From: Erythrocercus mccallii
Lineage: Eukaryota; Chordata; Aves; Passeriformes; Dicruridae
Direction: 5' to 3'
Length of the DNA: 64,000 bases
Assembly (NCBI GenBank): GCA_013397435.1
Contig: VZRG01000007.1
Coordinates: forward strand, 1,563,281 to 1,627,280
The stretch's first letter is position 1, and the number at the start of each line of letters is the position of its first letter. Below are positions 39,831 through 53,815 of this stretch, piece after piece. The notes beneath the pieces were generated by a model. The model made no database searches and was not told the origin of the DNA. It saw only the letters and a program-made list of their open reading frames with translations. The position numbers were made by a program, and so were the translations under genes.

Positions 39831-41766
39831 ATACATATGAACCATAGGAATAAAAATATTATATAAATAGAGAGCACAAGGTTTTCTTCTTATTATTATT
39901 TAATCAGGAAGGTAAACCAACAGAGATAATCTTAGTACTGGACTAGTGTTCACTTCTGTCCATGGCTGCACTGGCTGTCATGCCAGTAAAACTTCAAAGA
40001 GCAAAGATCCTTTGTGACTGAGCATAAGCCTTCTTCACACTGGCATTGATCTAAGCTTCAGCCCTCTAAAAGCTTCTGTATCTTCCTCACATGCTCCCAT
40101 TGCCTTCTACTGTGAGCTAATGAAATTATGAAGTGTTCTCAGCATTAGCACAATATCCAAAATACCCCATAGAAACAGAAATGAAATTAAAGGCAGTAAA
40201 AATAAAAACAAGATATATGGAAATTTGCAGATTTTGTGTCACGCCTACTCTAGGCTCAGTTATGTCAGTGATAAACATGACAATTACCATTGTGGTAAAA
40301 AAAGGGAACAAAATAGAGGCATCAGAGGGAGAAAGAGAGCACAAGCTTATTTGCCACTGGGATAATAAGGAAAATTACTGCTATGGGGTGAAAACTGCAT
40401 TTTGAGCTACTACACAGTGGCTCAACCCAAGAAATTGCTATGAATACAGAAAAAGCCAACCCATTAATGGCAAAATGAAAGGTGCTTCTGTTTCTCTCTC
40501 AACTTTATTCTTTGCTTTGGGCTAGGAGAGGGAGCCGGGAGAGAAATTTAAATACAAATGGCTGAACCAAAATGGATTTTTAAACAAATTTAGCAGTGAT
40601 TTTAAATTACAAGCCATAGATTAGACAATTAGCATCTTTGTAACAGTGTCAGCCCACAGACATCACAAAGAAGTATAATTAGATACGAATTTTAACAAGT
40701 TTCTTTTGTGAATTAAGTCATCCAAGGATGCACAAACACAAAAAAAACATGACCAACCAAAAAAAAAACCAAGCCCAAAAAACAAGCATGGATTTTGGGA
40801 CCAGACAAAACACTGTTCAGGATAGAAATGGCACAATTTCATTTTAAATCTGGATAATGTTGCACATTTGTATAGCTGTAATTCATTGCGGGCCCTGCAT
40901 CTGAGAGGGAAGATTTTCAGAGAAACTCAAATATTCACCATACTTTTGCTGGTCTTACACTGGGCCCAGCCACAGAAAGTTTCAAAACTTCCTGGAGATC
41001 ATTTGAGTATTCTCCAGCTGGGAGGTAACAGGAACACTGCCAATACCATCTTGTTCCCTACTTCCTCCTATCCCTCTCTTCCATGCAAAAGGCTTCAAGG
41101 TTGGTATAAAAACACACTTTGAATAGGATTATACCCTTAAAGAAAAGGTATGAGTTCTAGTCCAATTCTCACTTACTTTATATTGCCAGGGTAATGGAAA
41201 GGAGAAGAGACAAGGGCCAAAACTCAGCTTCACAACTTCCCATCTGTGTAATACAAATCCTTTGTTACTCTCTACGGTGAACACAGACACACAAGTGAAA
41301 ACCTCAGCAAATTATACCAGGGCCAAAGCAGGGGAGATAACTCCTGTAAAGTCAGGTCAAAGATACAGATTATCTGAAATCTTATTTTAAAACAAGATAT
41401 CTGTAAATGGCTGCACATAGCAAAGACGCTGGATAAAACAAAGTATTCTCCCTACCAAGTATATACTGATTCTTTCCTATCATGGATCTCAGAGCATTTG
41501 ATCTCTCTTCAGACCTCAATATCCTAATCAATGTTAAATAATACTCAGATGAACATAGCAATAGTCTCATTACCTAGCTTTGAAAGAGAATACAGTGCCA
41601 GATTTTGTTTGGTCACAAATATTAATGTTCCCAAAATCCATTACCCACATGTTAATGTATAGGACTGTAATCCAGTTTTATTTTTACCAGCCTCAACATT
41701 TGTTTGTTGCAGCAGCCCTCTTGCTAGGGGTAGAAATGAGGCAAGACATACATACTCATTTAGCAA

Positions 41767-42337
41767 TGTGAAAATTGTCCCGGTTTATTCTTCTTTACAG
41801 CTTAGCCATTCTGACTGACTACAGCAAGCTCCTACTGTAGGGTCCAACTGCAGACTCTGACTGCTGGTTATTTCCTGCTGAAATATGACTGCAAGCATTT
41901 CCTTACCACCTCTGACCTCAGGCTTTTAGCCAGCTCGACTTTGGCTGCAGGCTCCAACAGCAGGCTCTCAATCTATCAGACACAAACTGACCTCACAGCT
42001 GATCTCTTACAGCAGCAACTCTCTTCCTTGTTTCATTCTCCTTTGTGTTTCTCTGGCTCATTTCCCCTTCCTCAAAGCTCCTCCTCCAGATCCTATGCAG
42101 CCAACCCACACACTTTTATCACACTTATCTTTATTAATCACAGCTGTGACCCATTAAGGTCAAAGCTGTTCCTCTTCTTTGGTATTTAGTACAACTGTGA
42201 CTTATCAGGGGCGAGGTCTCCTGTAACCCTTTCTTCTACACATCCATTGGTGTAATTGTCATCATTTCTTGTCCCTTTCCTTCCTTTTCCCCACCTCAGA
42301 TCTCTAAATGTTTTTGTATCCTATCTTCTCATAACCA
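41767..42337 (-). mobile_element. Probable LTR of an endogenous retrovirus (boundaries uncertain)
   Basis: The block has LTR-like composition. On the minus strand it ends with AATAAA (41789-41784) followed closely by CCGGGACA, a common end of avian retroviral LTRs. If the element runs from TGTGAAAATTG at 41767 to CATAACCA at 42337, it is flanked by GCAA on both sides (41763-41766 and 42338-42341). A four-base match can arise by chance. An alternative right end is about 42240, which gives no duplication. No coding sequence is present. Confidence 0.5.
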
Positions 42338-44215
42338 GCAATCCTGTGAAGGAAATTATGGTACCTTTCTTGGCTGTATTTACTGAATACAAGATATACT
42401 TAAGGGAAACAAAAAGTTACTGAAAAAATCCCACAAACAAACCAACAGCAGGTTAAATAAAATTTCATAAAAATCTTAATTAAAACCTTATATTTGAAAA
42501 AAACCCAAACAGTAAACCACAGAACAGTAGCTTGCTTACAAAATCACTGCTATGCACAGACCGACAGACATCTAACCAAATAATGGGTTTTCCAGAGGAG
42601 CTGAGCACCTATTTCCACAAACAGAAAAGATTTATAGCATTATGAAAACAAATCCTCACATCAGCATTTACATTATCTCAATCAAAATGTTCTCTATCAA
42701 CATGATACCAATTTAGAAGGAATGAATCATGTTTGTCATTTCCATTAATCACTAAACAACTTGCACTGCCAACAGAATTCAACCTTTTTAACTGACATAA
42801 AAATATCATCAGAAACATCTGCTCCACATCCCCTTTCTTCATGCTTTCCCTCCGATGCTTTCAAATGGGAATGACTGTGTCCTGGCAACTTCCTAGAAAT
42901 CACTTTTACATCTTTTTCACATAATGGATGAGCTGTGAAATTAGTAAGATGTTAGATGGGTACCTTGGGGGCTGCTCTGGTTGGCACACGCTCTATTTTG
43001 TCAGTATTTGTTTCAATAGCAGCACTGTAGACTATTAATTTAGACTATTTACTGAGGGGATGAGAATATAGAGAAAGTGTCAGGTTCTGAGAAAAATTGC
43101 CTGTCTGCAGACCTACAGAGGAGCTCAGAGAACCAATGGCAGGTCAGGAACTAGAATAATACCCTGCCAGGCTGCTCCCAGGCCCACCACCGGAGACATC
43201 AAACCATTCAAGCCCATCTGACTCAAATCAAGGATGTACACAAGTAACAAACAACTTGTCTAGGGCTGTCACAGCACAGCCTCAGCTCTAGCCTATGGAC
43301 ATGGAGCCCATCACCCCCATCATCATGAGCCATGGGTAGCAGCTCTCCCCAAAACCTTTCAGACCAAGGGAGTTTCTGCCTTGGATGGTGACACATCATG
43401 GGATGCATGGAAAACAGCTCAGGATTGCACAAGACTTTCAGGATATTCAAGGATGGAACGAAAGGCAGGAAAAAGCAGAGGGCTAGATGTCTTTGAGGAG
43501 GAAAAAAGTGCAGAAAAAAAAGAGGGATAAGTATAAATAGTGGTGTGGTAAATATGCTTGCCTGGTTGCATCCTGCATCTAATCAGCACAGTCTATTCTG
43601 CTTTCTTGTAAAATTCCTTTTCAAATCTTTCCTGGGCACGGTGCTCCTGTGTGCACATGTGTGAGTATGTGGCTGTGAAGACTAAATGAGGAGGAACATA
43701 ATCAGAGCAATGATTAGAGAAAGAATGATGAAAGGAGGAAACAAACTGCTGAGGTTGATAGGAAAGCACAAAGAAATTGAGAAACCTTAAAATGGGAGAA
43801 GAAGGCTTGAAAAGGAGAGGCATAGTTAAGAATTTCAGAAGGATGCAGCTCAGTTAGCCTGAGCATGAATCTGAGAAATGCAGTGATATTTGTAGTGCTC
43901 TGAATTAACAATGGAAAATATAAACAAAAAGGTGATCGCAAACATCACTTTAGTTTTCCTCTCTGTTTTAGAACATCTATTAGTGTGCTCTGAACCTAAA
44001 AGCAAACTGAAAACATATATAAAATACAGCAACCACAGCCACAAGTAAATGTAAAGTTTTATACACAAGTGGCTAGGCCGTTAGGGAATAGGGATGGGAT
44101 GAATGAACTGGTGTAAAAATTACATAGGGATACATGGGCTTAAAAATTTGCAAGATGAGAGTTAAAGAAAGACTATGTTTCCAGTGAAATAAAATACTGC
44201 TAGATATACAGTTAA

Positions 44216-44235
44216 GTATGTGTATGTATGTATGT
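44216..44235. repeat. (TATG)n microsatellite
   Basis: About five TATG units with one broken unit. Confidence 0.8.
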
Positions 44236-47200
44236 TTCTATACTGAGAAAATGAGGACCTACAAACTAAGTCAACATATTTCAATTGTTTTACTAATATT
44301 ACCAAGCTGTATCTGTATTTATGAAACAATAGTTTCCATTTTCAGATTTATTCAAATTAAATTTCCAGGTTTCCATTTTTTTGTAAAGTTATGTAAACAT
44401 AGATGATTCCTCTGGCTTCAGTAAAATATTTAAATAATTCCAATAACCTGTTATTACTTCTGCTAAGAGACTTGTCCAGCCAAGATAACTATTGGATGTC
44501 CTACCTAAGGTGAAATTTTAAAGCGATAGTTATGGAGCATGACTGATACTGAGCATCTACTTTTGCAAACAGACTTTCATCCTAAAATTTTCCCTGCTTT
44601 ATCTCCCATTTAAATTACAGCACATTGGGAAGGAGAATAAAACTCAAAAACCCTCCAGACTAAAACTACAAAGAAGCAGAACAGCTCTTACCCCTGAAGG
44701 AAAAGTGTTAATGTAGACATTTGATTCTTAAGGAGGGGATATATAGGTGCAATACATTTATGCTGCAGAATAGTGAAAGAAATATTATAATGATGTTCAA
44801 GAAAGGTAGTGTCCATAAAGAAGAACCAAATTGAATCAGAACCCCCACCCTCTGGAACACATATCATTCACATGGAAATACCATAAGAGAACTGACAATA
44901 ATTATTCTTTATTTACTGCAGGAGCCATACACTTACTCTTATAAACATTGTTATAGTAGTTATTAAGATAAAAACTGGTGTAGAATGCACAAATATCTCA
45001 GGGTTTCACTCCATTTAATTATTTTTTTCCTCAATCCACAGTCCTATTAGATTGATCATACAGCCTTCAACACATTGGAAAATTAATTGTAAAGATAGAA
45101 TTTATCAAATTTTTCTGCACTAGATGATGTGCATAAAAATGCTACAAACCCTGGATAATGTCTGGTTATCCACTGGTGCATAGTCTTTTAATAGCAAGCC
45201 TAATTATACCCATTAGGTTCCTCTATTTTGAACTGTTAAAAAGACTTTTTAAAGGAAATTTTATGTGGTCAGATAAAAATATATCTGCATGCACATGTGA
45301 AGAAATTCTCATTACTTTGACTATGGCACATCTTTAACAGATATTTGCATTAACTTCATTCTCTCACATCTGAGAAAATAGGATTAGAGTGACTTCAAAA
45401 CATGTTTTTTCTGTCTAATGGCTGTCAATGGGATTTTAATATAAGCACCTTAGAAAACTTTAATTGCAAAAAAGCATTAACAGTGAAGTATGCAATATGT
45501 TAGATTGTCTTAATGGAAAAGTTTAAGAAAAAGCTAATTAATTTTGAAGTCTTTATTTGCAGAGTTCTTTTCAGGCCATGAATTAATTCTGGCTTTGATT
45601 TTATGGTATAAATGAGCTGCTTTAAAGTTATCAACTGTTAATTACATGTTCTCTTTTAACTATCCCTTGGAAACAATATTTGGTTGTACATTGTGAACAA
45701 CAATAGAGAAAGGTTACAGTAGCCTGTAAAAAACTCAGCTAATACCCAAGTTTTCCCAAATGCAGGCTGCAATTCAGGAAAGTTGCTTAGGTAGTTTTAC
45801 AAGAGTTAGCTACAAGTGAATTAAGAAAATGCTCTGAGTTAGACCTTGACTTCATACTGTTTCTCCACTTGTCCCCACCTGATAGAAATTTAGGTTCAAA
45901 ACTCATGAGAGATGATTCTAATGTAGAGCTATATATAAACAACTCAACTATACAAACAGCTAAAACCTGAAGTCCAGTTTCAGCCCTTACAGTCTCTCTC
46001 AAACCTCACCCAGTAGAGTTACTTCCAGATGATTTTTTAATTTCAGCCAAAATACTGCTCATTGATTATTCATATTCTGCTTTGCATCCTAATGTTATTT
46101 TTCCCCATTTTACCTTCACCAAATACTTCTGATGCTATTGCACACATTGGAACTGCAGCCCCTTCTGGCCTGAACACAGACCATATCCATTTACTTACAA
46201 TAAAAATACAAGTTGCCACCAACTTATTACACATTCTGCATTTCACAAACACCCGGTGCAGAGCAACTCTCAGCTCAGCTAATAAATTATTAGTAGAAGA
46301 ATTATAGTTTATAACACTGAAACTAAGAACAATCTGATTTTTAAACAAATATTGGAAAACCAAAAACTGCAATGTCTCCAAACTAAAAAAAGTAAAATAA
46401 AATTTAAAAAATCAACAGAATAAAGAGCTTGTCTTTTCCAGTTTTGCAGGAATAGATGAAAAATGCAACAATTTAGGGCTTATATGTTACACATACAAAA
46501 TTACTGAAGAAGACAAAACCAACTTCAGTCTTGTTTTAAAACTACCTTTTAATAAAAAGAGGAAATTTAATAGAGTCTTCTACATTTGAAAAGACATGCA
46601 TTATGTTAAATCCTTTGAAAACATGTAATAAATAAAATATGAATCCACAAGGACATGTATATATTATGATGACAATTTCTTTGAAAAACATCATTGAAAA
46701 AAAGATTAGCCTCCTTAGAAAGGTAGCATATTGATTATATGATCCTTTTAATAAATCACTGTAAACAAAAGTCTTTGTAAACAGGCTTTGAGAATCTCTA
46801 TTCTCAAAGGAAAGAAACATCTGAGAAATAAGGTTTGGCAGAGCTTGTATCAAATTTGAACATTTGATTACTTCAGATACAGAATGTGCAAGAGGAGGAG
46901 GAAAACAAACTGATAGCGACATAACTGCCAGAGAGCTGTCAGTAGTAGAAAGTGCTTTTCAGGATACTGTGAACAGAAGAAAATAAAAGCCTCTTTCTAG
47001 AGATTTCAGAAATTTTAGCTTATTTTTTCACCCCCTATCTCCAAGATCAGCATTGCTCACACATCCGTACTGTGAAGTTTGAATGTGGAATTATTCACCT
47101 TCTGGAAACTACTTTATTTAGACTCTGGTCTCAAGTAAGTCTCAAATCAGGGACTCAAAGGGGCAATTCAAAAAAGCCATAAGCTTTGTCAGGGACACCC

Positions 47201-49439
47201 AAAAAGCAGTTCACAAGAGGATGAGGTGGTAGGGTGAGGAACTATATTCCCTTTTCTTACAGCATCTAGTACAAAACAGTCTTTAATATCAGTGCTAGAA
47301 GAGCTGATAACTCTTTTCTCACCACTGTGCCCAGTGCTAATTTCATAAATATTTCCTCTAGTCCCAGTCTCCCCAAACCAAGTGGCCCTGTCAAAATAAT
47401 TATTATTTCTCCAACCTCACTTTCTGCAGAGTAACTTCACGGTTCACCTCCCTACAAAGCTCCTCATTCCCAGTAGTGCATCCCAAAGCTGCTGTCCTCC
47501 CTCAGCCCAAATGAGCCAAACTATGCCCAACACATGAGGAGGGGGGGAATGGGAGCAACTCAGATTTTGTTCTACTGAAAGCTCCTCTTTCATGTTCTTA
47601 AAAGTAATCACTTTGGCTTCCCAGTATTATTTTCCTTCTTCCTTTCACACGATTCATGCAATCTAGCTGCCATGAAGAAGTCTAATCAGCAATGTGGAGT
47701 CCCACTGCATGCCTTAAATGCCAGCTTTCCACTGCAGAAACTCAGCCCAGAATGTTCTGTGGTTGTTTCATATGTTTTGTATGTTTTTGTTCTGTTCTAT
47801 ATTATCTGGTATTGTCTTTCTACAAGTTTACTAATGGAAACTCTTCATTTGCTACTGGGAAATTGTTCAGGCTTGTGTGATGTGTTCAGTCATATGGGTG
47901 CATGATTTGTGCTAAATCTCACTAAAATCAGATACTTGCACATCCACAAATCTGCATCATATATCACTGTTCTGCTTCCTGCAAAAGGGCCAATCCTGGA
48001 ATCCAAGATTTGTTTATGCAAAATGCTGCTAAACTAAATGACTAAATGATCATCAAGCTTCACTGGCAAAGATTCAGAAATGTCAACGTGGTAGTTTGTA
48101 GCAGCCCTGCACATAAATGCCCACGCGTCAACTGAAGAGACAGTTTTTTGCCAAGACTTCTCAAAACATAGGGCATTTCTGACTAGGTTGTATCTTCCAC
48201 TTTGGGTGTATTAAAAAACAACATTCTTCCTGTCTTTGGATCAGAACATCCTTTCACAAGAATATCTTTTGTATCACAGTTTCTGACCATGGAGCTATTT
48301 TTTGGTTTTTTTCCTGATAAAATAATGCTTTAATATGGTTGTGAAACTGTAAGGCATCTGCTTTTTCTAATAAATCAGTTTGCTATCACAAAGATAACAA
48401 TGTTATTCTCATCACTCCTCCAGCCTCCAGTGAAATGGAAACACTTGCTCTTCTTGTTTGAGAAAACTAGAAAAATGATGGAGTTAATTTTTTTATTTTC
48501 CCTGAAGTAAATTTCAGTGCATCATTTTGCCAAATTATGTATTTATTTTTTCACTATTTCCCACATTTCTGACAGGAGAACACCACTGCCATGACCTTCT
48601 TTCCTAGGCCCTAAATGTATAAAGTCCAGTGTAGTATTTGCTTTCCTGTTTATAGAAACACAGGAAAATCAGATATTACAAATTAACTGATGGAAGTCTT
48701 GCTGAAGATCAGAACCTATGCAGATGAAATTTGTGCTGCTGACTATTATTTTGGCAATAGCCAGCAATGAGAGATATCACAGAGTCTACTATGCTTCTTA
48801 CTCAAAGTGTGTTTCTAGAAAATATTAAACTCATTATTAAAGCAATATTTTGTTTATGAAATAGTGAACATTCCTTAGAAAATATCAATGCCCATGCAGT
48901 GACATTTAATATACTTATCATTTTAAGACAAGTTTTATTCATCATTAACTTTAAATCAGGTTCCAAAAGAGAGGGTAACATTTATTCCCAACAAGCTGTG
49001 AGAAGACAGAGCATTCAGAGGTCAAGTTCCCTTAAATGGAAACTAAGAATCACTACATTGTTTCCAATAATCTTTTTGAAAAAAACTACAGCAAGCCATC
49101 AATCTAAAAATGTAAAAATTCTGTATGTTCTTCCTCAGCAGAGTTGCATTCTCTGTATATTCTTATGCAATTAGTGCCACTTCTAGGGATAGGAGTATAT
49201 AAACTTGTATTTCTCCTACTGTCTTACAGAACCAACATTCAAGAGATGTGATCTGGGTGCTACTCCCTCCTACGGACTAACTGAAGATTTTTAAGAAAAC
49301 CTTTTCCTTCCTGATATTTTTGAAGGAATCTGTACAGCTGTAAAAGCAAGGACCATGTTTGAAGGTGAAATAAAAGAAAAATAACGAACAAGAAGAACTT
49401 GTCTTTCATAGGAGAATACTCTGGAGAGATCTTATAGGA

Positions 49440-49774
49440 ATTTCCAATCCCCAAAGGAACCTACAAGGGAGCTGGAGAGGGACTTTTTACAAGAGCATGT
49501 AGCATTAAGAAAAGGAAGAATGGTTTTAAACTGAAAGAGGGCAGGCTTAGTTTGGATATTAGGAAGAAATTCTTTACTGTGAAGGTTGTGAGATATGGGA
49601 GCATGCTGCCCAGAGAAGCTGTGGTTGTCCCACCCCTGGAGGTGTTAAAGACCAGGGTGGAAGGGGCTCTGAGCAACTTGGTCTAGGGAAAGTTATCCTT
49701 GTCCATGACAGGGGGATTGGAACTAAATGATCTTTATGGTCTCTTCCAACCCAAACCATTCTATGATTCTATGA
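49440..49774 (+). mobile_element. CR1 LINE 3' end fragment, well preserved
   Basis: The plus strand matches the CR1 3' region: GGAGAGGGACTTTTTACAAG, TTAGGAAGAAATTCTTTACT, GCCCAGAGAAGCTGTGG and CCAACCCAAACCATTCTATG. It finishes with the family's terminal octamer repeat (ATTCTATG) at 49759-49774 instead of a poly(A) tail. Because it keeps the exact 3' end, it looks younger than the other CR1 pieces here. Confidence 0.92.
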
Positions 49775-52700
49775 CCATTAAGATTAATCTTTTAAGTGCA
49801 AATTGAATATTTTTATTACTGAAAATCATTAGGAGAAGGCATATATCATCAAATACGGTACTTCTGGCTTTTTCCTAAATCTAATAAAGTTTATGCAGGA
49901 AGGGGAAGGTAAACACATCACCATCATGGTAAACTCTGTAAGTCCTGTCTTGTGTTGATCTTAGATGCAGATTCTAGAGAAAGTGTGTTTTGACATAAAT
50001 TATAAAAAATCTCAGAAAAAGAAGCTTGAATGATCATTAGTTATCTCAATACACAATTTTTAAAATTATATCACCCTGTTTTAAAGAAGCTGTAAACAGC
50101 AGGAAGAATATTAGATCATAAAATAGATGAATAAACTGATGCAAAGTGATGGAGATGAGAAGTAATCAGAAAAATGAGCTCCTGTTCTCAAAGGTTTCAG
50201 GAACCATTTGCTAATAAATTCTAGAAAAGTATCTCTCTAAGAACTTTGCATGAGCATGCCAGCCTTTGGTAGGTTGCAAAAGTTAATTAATGAGGGCTTA
50301 AAATATAGATAATACAATAAAGCTAGTAAGGATGACACTTACTGTTAATTATAACTCAATTAATTTTTAAATATTTTTGTAAATATTGCATCACTGTAAA
50401 TCATTATTTTTGAGTAAATACATTCATTTTTCTTTCAGTCTTGGCTAATGGTAAAATCAATGCTCTAGTCTGATACTTGCCAGGCCACAGAACTTAGTTG
50501 GACGTGAATATCCCTTAGCTGAAAGAAATCTGGTAGATTCCTAGGGTATTTAACATGCAATGAGAAGAAAAAATTTCAAGTACTTTTGCTTAATTTGCCA
50601 TTGGGCTCCAGGAACCCAGCTGTAGCTGGATGAAACAAATTATCATTTCCTCTGAATGGCAGCTTAAGCCACTAAGAAATAGCAAGATAGTGGACACAGC
50701 TTGGAGATTCTGGTGTATCTCTGAAAGGCGAAGAGCCTCCCTGTAAGAGTGTCATATTCCAAAAAGGAAATCATTTCATAATCTTAAAATAGAAAACAAG
50801 TGTAATTGGTTTACACAGTTGGAGAAATAATAAGAATTAAAGTTTTTATTTCAGATTTATTTATTTGGAATTTTTCTTTCTCTAGCTGTTTATTTCTGGT
50901 TTACAGTCTCCACTATGTCTCAGCCCCAGAATACATGTTTTTCCATAACTCTCAAACTTGTTTTCACTATCATACAATATATTATGGCTCGACCTGTGTG
51001 AAACAAAGTCATTTTGATTCGTAAGATTTTCCTTTTCTCTGTTTCACTTCAAGGAGTTCATCCCTTGAGTTTCAACTTCAAAGGAACCTAAAACTGCAAT
51101 CTGAAATTCAGTCAAGGTTGCAAAGCTTTGCCTTGTTTCAGGTCAAAAGCTCAGAAAAGTGTTGAATTACCTGACCAAAGCAAAATCAATTCACTGAAAA
51201 AACCCCTTCAGTAACATAGAATTATCTTGTTCCTTTTAGTTCAGCATAACTCAAAGTCATTAAAATCACAGCTACAGAGTTACAATCCCCACTAACATAG
51301 TCTTGACTCCTACCTCTTTGAGAAATGCTGTTATACCCCCACAAAAGCATTGAGAAAATAAAAACGTATCTTACTGTGGCATATAGTACAATTTCCTTTG
51401 TAAAATAATATTATCTTTAAGTAAAATGGTACTGAACAAGTGCTACTGCACTTAAACACTTTCCAGCTCCACAGAATCATGACATCTGCTATATTTTTCA
51501 TCCAAGCTGCAATGCTGTTTCAAAGTGCTTACAGTTATTTTTATACCACACAACAGCTATCATTCCAACTTCCCCCCTTCCCCAGCATATCTTTTATGCA
51601 ACTGTGCAACGGCCACAAACTTTAGAATTCAAAAGCAAAAGGCAGCACACTAAGTATGTCTGAATACACACACACACTGCACACGTAGGAAAGGACAGTA
51701 GGGTCAGCATCAGAGCAGCAAAGCTGGGGTCCCCAACCTCAGGACAGCGTGACTACAGCCTCTGGAAAGCTTCAACAAATCCCCTCATTATCTGCAGCTG
51801 TATCTGGAACATACTCCTGTAAAAACTGACAGCTACTGCCTGCTCAATAAAGGAAGAGTTAAGGTTGTCTCAGTCTGTATCTTGACGCTGGAGTTTTTTA
51901 TTTTTTGCTCATTTTTGTGACATTAAGTTTAATACTCTAGAAGGGCATAGGATTTCACACATTCTGACAGGATATCTATCAAGTGAATAACTTTCTGTTC
52001 AATCTTGTTTTGTAAAGAAAAAAAACTTTAAAGTATAGCAGCACATGGTAAAACCAAAAGATATGTTCTTTAAATGAAAGAAAGTAACAAAACTAAAGCT
52101 TACAGATCTAAGTTAGAAACTTTGCCTGAACTAGAAAAGTAAAAGTTCTTGAACAATGTGTCTCCAAATGACCTGGAGAGTGTATGTAATAATCCCCATA
52201 CACTTTATCCATTCCATAAAGACAGGGCAATATACTCGAAATCCCTCTTTTGGTACTGGGGTTCAGCAATGTCTTTTACCAGCCTTATTGCACTGTTCTA
52301 TCCATAAAAGGCAGGTGAAAATATTATTAAGAAAAATATCACATCTCCTTAGATTTTTATTTCTTCCCTTTGTAACAAATGTGATCTCAGAAAAGATGGA
52401 ATCTGTTTGTCCTTGCTAATTCTCCTTGGAACTCAAGAAAGGAAGCTTAACTATGTTTGGCTATGTCGTAAAAGCTGGTCTGCACACCACAAAGGAGCAC
52501 AGACAGACATAAAATCTGTGTTTTCTTTCCTAAAATTACATGCCACCATGCCATCACTGTGCACATTCCCTCCTGGTGGAAAATGGGATGCCATGCAATC
52601 TGTCCTACAGGCACCAGTACCTTAAATATGTCTCTTTAATCAAAATTAATTTGCTATTTAACTCTTACAGTTTTACAGTTTCAGTAGCCAGATCACAGTG

Positions 52701-53708
52701 AACTTTGCCACTCAATGTATTAATAGTTATTACATAAAATATATCCTCTCTTACATTTATATAATCTTTAACCATAAATTAGTTTTTGTTTTAATCCAGA
52801 CAACTGTGAATGGTCAAAAATTTTCTTATTTGTTTGGGGTTTTTGGTTAAAACTGAAAAAAAATCTGCAAATCAATCAAAATCTAAAAAATCTGTAGGAA
52901 TTTCATCTTTGTAAAATTACACATAGCTGTATTTAACATAAATAGTAAAGTAATATGAACTTATATCTCTATAAATCCTGGCTTCAATTTCAACAGATTG
53001 CCTGTTCAAAAGCATTTTTACTCTCACCTCAACATTAGGACATTGTTGGCAAAAGGAAAAAGTGAACAAAAGTAAGGACTGGATACATTTTCTCTGTGTC
53101 CTAGGTATTTTTGCAGATGAAAATCCCTCTTTTTTAGCAAATGATGGGAGGAACAGAAGATGCATGCCACTAACTGAGCATGTATTGCTCACGACCTACA
53201 AAAGGGCAACAGTACCTTTCTTCTTTCTATGCTTTTATAGTGTAGGGTATGTGGAGCTCATAGCAAATATACTTATTTCAGAAACTCATAACCACAGAGT
53301 AAATAATTAGATTTTAAGCTGACTGATAATCAGTGTATAAACACCCTTTGGGATTAGCAACCTGAACCAGCACCTCAAGCAGCAGTCAGCAGCTCTCCCC
53401 AGCAGTTTAGGGCAGATTCACTGTTTCCATTTTAAACTGTATCTCAAGTGCAATTGCTGAGAATGTGTTTGCTCAGTACACCCAGCTGCTGTTGAACTGC
53501 TTTGGTGTGTAGCATGGTGCAGTACAGTCCTGTATAAATACATCACAATGTAGATAATGCAGAAGGCAATTAAGCCAACACCTTCATTCAAAAAAGGCTT
53601 GAAGATCTTTAATAAGCAGAAAGGAAGAATGATTTTTTTTTATCTCAACCAAAAGACATGAGATACTTCCCTACTCCACTGAAATTTTGAAACTGCAGGG
53701 TAGCTTAC

Positions 53709-53815
53709 AGTTATGACAAGTGGCACCACTGTAACTAGTTCCATCGCAAGTGCACTTGAAGCTGTCCCACGTCTGGGTGCATTTTCCATTGTGTTCACAG
53801 TGATTGGGCACACAC
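53709..53815 (-). CDS. CNTNAP2: CNTNAP2 coding exon: first EGF-like domain
   Basis: This 107-nt internal exon encodes an EGF-like module of Caspr2, a neuronal membrane protein of the neurexin superfamily that clusters Kv1 channels near nodes of Ranvier and acts in synapse formation (family knowledge). The minus-strand frame reads CVPNHCEHNGKC, then TQTWDSFKCTCDGTSYSGATCHN, with the six cysteines of an EGF fold. It differs from human CNTNAP2, as I remember it, at only a few positions. The acceptor is a pyrimidine-rich tract ending CCTGACAG, with the AG at 53817-53816. The donor GTAAGC starts at 53708. The first base completes an Arg codon split AG|G (entry phase 2), and the exon ends one base into the next codon (exit phase 1), matching the next exon. 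The frame is intact. The preceding laminin-G exon lies outside the window. Confidence 0.93.

Larger units (their letters stand above)
31137..53708 (-). other. CNTNAP2: CNTNAP2 intron between EGF and first fibrinogen-like exon (complete, 22,572 bp)
   Basis: This is a complete intron bounded by the donor GTAAGC at 53708 and the acceptor TTTCAG ending at 31137. It carries CR1 fragments at 33289-33525, about 39072-39560 (old) and 49440-49774, and a probable LTR at about 41767-42337. It also has short inverted repeats at 34923-34951 and 39807-39830 and a TATG repeat at 44216-44235. The remaining sequence is AT-rich and shows no coding structure I can support. No tRNA, snRNA or processed gene copy was recognised. 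Confidence 0.85.
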
